From: Cryptocoryne crispatula var. balansae
Taxonomy: Eukaryota; Streptophyta; Magnoliopsida; Alismatales; Araceae
Assembly: GCA_036172225.1 (NCBI GenBank)
Contig: CM069933.1
Location: forward strand, 908,001 to 972,000
Length of the DNA: 64,000 bases
Reading direction: 5' to 3'
A program made the translations under genes and the position numbers. Positions 60,780 through 64,000 of the stretch are shown here, one piece after another; the stretch's first letter is position 1; each line of letters begins with the position of its first letter. A model generated the notes under the pieces. That model was not told the DNA's origin. It saw only the letters and a list, made by a program, of their open reading frames with translations, and did not search any database.

Positions 60780-63620
60780 CATGGCACGTCGAACAAGGAA
60801 GAACTCCTCGACATTCAAAAAAAAAGGATGACCTATCATTGGTCTAACTACTCAGGGCAAGAAACAAATTCTATGCCCGTTTGACTACTACATAGATCTA
60901 AAGGTCTATTTTGTGATGACACCTCGACTAAGGAATCATTTCCTGAAGATGAAGACCGATCGGTTTCTACATCGACCAAAAGTCACTACCGGGCATTTCA
61001 AACCCGCAATGTGAGGAACATCACACCACCACTTTCCAACAGGGCGAGGAATAACTCCCCGGCCTTCAAGAAGACCAAGATGGACCCGGCACGAGTCCGA
61101 CAAGCTAAGGTGGAGAACAAATCTCCCAACCGCCATGCTATCTCTGCGAGCCTACTGCAGGTCCATCTTGCAAAGATGACTCAGCCAGGGAATCACTGCC
61201 TAAAAATGAAGACCGGTTGGTATTTGAATTGACCAAAAGTCATTAAGAAGAGTGTATAAAGAAGCTCTCATGTCTCCTGAACTGTCTTTCTGACTGGGGG
61301 CAAATCATGTGCCCAGAGGGCATCAAATTGTTCAAGGGGAACCACTCCCCAAAATTCAAGCAAATCTGGGTTTCCAAAACCCAAGCACATCACATTGTTG
61401 TTGATGCACCTCAATCGACAATGGGTCATCGATTGGTCAGACCCTGAAATCGACCACCTCGGTGCATGGGTCAAAGAATCACTTCTTTAAACCTACCACC
61501 ACCACAAAAGAATAACAACAACCCTAGGGGGTGTCTGTTTTCAAACGCCTCTCCTTCTCAGAGGAGCCTGCGGCAAAAATGCCACACCGGGGGCACGTAG
61601 CAAGATGACAATCTTCGCATGCTACACATTAAGTTCCAATAACCGGTTCGAGAATGTCAGGGAGGCTTCGAGACAGCCAGCCCGAGTAGGTCCGGTTACA
61701 CGACGGCCAAGTGGCTTTGGCGCAACAAAATCTTCCGGTTGATCTTTTTCAAGAAGAGCGAGGGGAAACACGTCATCAAGACCCCCCTATAAAAGCCGAA
61801 GCCACACCTCCCATGCTCAGTTTGGCTGAGCTATGGAGGGAAAATCAAGAGCTTAGGGCTCTTGTCATGAGTTTGAAAGGGTTGCAGTCTCGACCTGCAC
61901 CATAACTCGGGCTACATAAGGCCGCCCAAGGGAGGTGTCCAGAACAACTGACACTCCCTTGACCAAATCAACAACCTGCTCCTCAGTTCCAAAACAAGCC
62001 AGAAGGCAATGATGGTTGAGCAAATTGTGGACGCCAGGCAGAACATGATGATGGTCTGATGACTGTGGACTTGTATTGGACTCCCTATCCCGTCCACCAT
62101 AAGTTCAAGCGGCTGCCATCAGAGGTGACCAAGGTCCCAAAATGTCCTAGATTTCATGGACGGGGGTCACCTAAAGAACATCTAGCAATGTATGTGACTC
62201 ATATGGGCAAGTTAGCCCTAGAAGAAACCTATCTACTTTGCTACTTTTCTACCACTCTCGCGGGTCCTACCTTCGAGTGGTACTCTAAATCAAGACCAAC
62301 TCGGTCATAGGTTGGGAAGATATGCGGCGCGAGTTCATCGAGCGCTTCAAGCTAATTGAGAGGCCGGTACCACCTGGTGGAATTGACCTCTCTCTGTCAA
62401 TGCAAGGATGAAATTGTCGTTGACTTCATCAAAAGACGACGGAATCTCAGCATGAAATGCCCTAATCCGTCGGCAAATGAAGAGGTTGTAGGACTATGCA
62501 AAAGGGGCTTATGCCCTGAGATCTTTGAAAAGCTCCCGATAGCCAACATTCAGACATTCGACAGGCTAAACTGAGTCGTGTCTGAATAGGAAATGTTTTA
62601 TGCGGGCAACCCTACAAAGGACCGCGAAAGAGAAAGCCTTCACGTCCTTATGTAAGGACGTTCACATGGTTGACTGCACACCGGGGGCAAGCACAAGCCG
62701 CAATGGGGCAACCTTTCCTGTCCCCCTCCAAAGCCAAGAAGCCCGCTCCACGGAGGAATAAGTCTTGCTCTAGCCGAGGAAATGAAGAAGTCTTACTCCT
62801 TTACACGGGAGCACGCTAAAAGGCTTTTTGATGTCTATATCAGAGAAAATCTGATCAGCTTGCATCAACCTAAGCAACCAGCTGAGGTTTATAAATTTAA
62901 TGACCCAAACTTCGGTGTATACCACTGCAGGTTGGGTCACCCTGCTGAAGACTGCTATTTGTTCATGAACATAGCAGAAAATTTGATCAAGGAAGCTGCA
63001 ATCAACAAGGGATAGTACATGGTTAATCCTCCGCAATCACATGTCAATCCAAAACCACAACAAAACATCACGATCAATGTGATTAGCGGTCAAGCTTCCC
63101 TGCGTGGTGACGGGGACCACGGCCAATGAAGACCTTCCCCCTATCAACCTCAACCATTGAAGGATATCAATGAGGCTAAACTCGTCACCGGGTCAAATGC
63201 TACTGTCACATTCCGAGCAAGGAAGAACCTCCCTGCCCTTCAAAAAAATTAAGGCTGGCCTATTTGCAGGTTCAACTAGCCAGGATAGAGGAATAAATCC
63301 TCTACCCATCTTGCTACTAAAGTGGATCTGCTTAAGACCTGTTTATCAAGATACCCCAGCCAGGGAATCACTCCTTGGAATTGAAGGCCAATCGGTTATT
63401 GAACCGATCAAAAGTCACCATTGGATGTGCAGGGGAGAGATCCCCCATTTCATCTACTATCATCTTGGGTAAGAATAAATCTTTAACCCAGGGGGCACCA
63501 AGCCGGACAGGAACAAATCCCCAATATTGGACGTCAGTCAGTATAAGGGGGAACCAATCCCCGAAAGTCAAGCAAATATGGGTTCCTAACACCCAGATTT
63601 GTCACGATATTGAAGATTCA
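60780..63620 (+). repeat. Diverged direct repeats inside the gypsy interior
   Basis: Similar segments recur. AGGGAATCACT...GACCGGTTGG...GACCAAAAGTCA appears near 60930, 61185 and 63360. GGGAACCACTCCCC...CAAGCAAATCTGGGTTTCC appears near 61338 and 63551. A CAAGGAAGAA...TTCAAAAAAA segment appears near 60793 and 63220. They are too diverged to set exact unit borders. Confidence 0.6.
61711..63015 (+). pseudogene. Retrotransposon gag-like polyprotein, frameshifted
   Basis: An N-terminal piece (MLSLAELWRENQELRALVMS) is followed at 62059-62310 by the gag core with PKCPRFHGRGSPKEHLAMYV and LAGPTFEWYSKS. The frame then breaks; the next part (62356-62574) holds FIKRRRNLSMKCPNPSANEE, the usual W/R-R-N-L-S segment. 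At 62782-63015 comes YHCRLGHPAEDCYLF, the zinc-knuckle-like H-P-x-E-D-C motif of Tat-type elements. At least two frameshifts and several stops show that this copy is inactive. Confidence 0.75.
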
Positions 63621-64000
63621 ACACAACACAGGGGGAAACCCTGTTTTAAACTTTGTCTGAACAACTACTCTCTCCAGGAGTTGTCTAAAAGAATGTCAAG
63701 GCAAAATGCTGAATTCAACGCGGCCAGGGGAGCCCAATAACCCGAGAAGCCCAAACAAGCATGCAAGCCACCTCGACCCAATGCCATCAAGGCTATTGGT
63801 GTTGATTTAGTCCAAGGTTCAAAAGAGGACCCCAAGAAGGTAGTTGCCTGATATGCTTTCCCATCCTGACCACGGAGGAAGGCAAATGATGACACAAAGT
63901 CTCCCACTCATAGAGAGGGGCTGAGAGGAAAGAAAATGCTCGGTCGGCTTATTCTCTCATATGCCCTACAATAAAGCAAGCCATACTGGGGGCAGGGCGA

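Larger units (their letters stand above)
60231..63999 (+). mobile_element. Ty3/gypsy retrotransposon interior (5' part, runs off the window)
   Basis: It follows the LTR and primer-binding site. A leader with broken frames (60244-61640) precedes gag-like sequence (61711-63015) and further broken sequence to the end. No protease, reverse transcriptase or integrase is reached in the window. Confidence 0.75.

Noticed and set aside
56616..63999. Endogenous pararetrovirus
   Set aside because: LTR ends, a primer-binding-like site and gypsy gag motifs fit a Ty3/gypsy retrotransposon; no movement-protein or coat-type motif was seen.

Overview
The window is plant nuclear DNA, from a flowering plant with a repeat-rich genome. 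The evidence is intron-split genes with GT-AG borders, plant gene families (KEA antiporter, Dof factor), and introns of 4 to 10 kb packed with plant hAT, LINE and Ty3/gypsy sequence. I cannot fix the species.

Four host genes lie on the + strand. (1) The 3' part of a KEA4/5/6-type K+/H+ antiporter gene, ten exons from 1453 to 20886, coding the last 299 residues; earlier exons lie before the window. (2) A complete seven-exon gene for a two-KH-domain RNA-binding protein with a long Q/G/P/Y-rich tail (22474-33494, 711 residues). (3) A single-exon Dof zinc-finger transcription factor (36959-37459). (4) The first two exons (40076-40395) of an RNA cytidine acetyltransferase (NAT10/Kre33 family); no later exon is visible in the remaining 23.6 kb, so either intron 2 is huge or the locus is broken. 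The four genes are unrelated in function and show no sign of forming a cluster.

The KEA introns hold a RopGEF gene fragment, a non-autonomous hAT element with a perfect 8-bp target duplication, a solo LTR with a perfect 5-bp target duplication, a decayed hAT transposon and LINE pieces. The last KH-gene intron holds two more non-autonomous hAT elements. A 512-bp element of another family sits about 0.7 kb upstream of the Dof gene, and a diverged relative lies just upstream of the NAT10-like gene.

From 41.4 kb to the end the window is nested transposons. Two nearly identical, inverted 4-kb hAT elements (43136-47203 minus; 51092-55148 plus) flank a 3.9-kb spacer. The 8 bp outside the right end of copy 1 are the exact reverse complement of the 8 bp outside the right end of copy 2. 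A third hAT element is split, with its 5' half on the minus strand right of copy 2 and its 3' half on the plus strand right of copy 1. Both facts fit an inversion of the spacer by recombination between the two copies, or a mis-oriented assembly. The window ends in a Ty3/gypsy element whose LTR carries three kinds of tandem repeat that are not expanded in the related solo LTR in the KEA intron.
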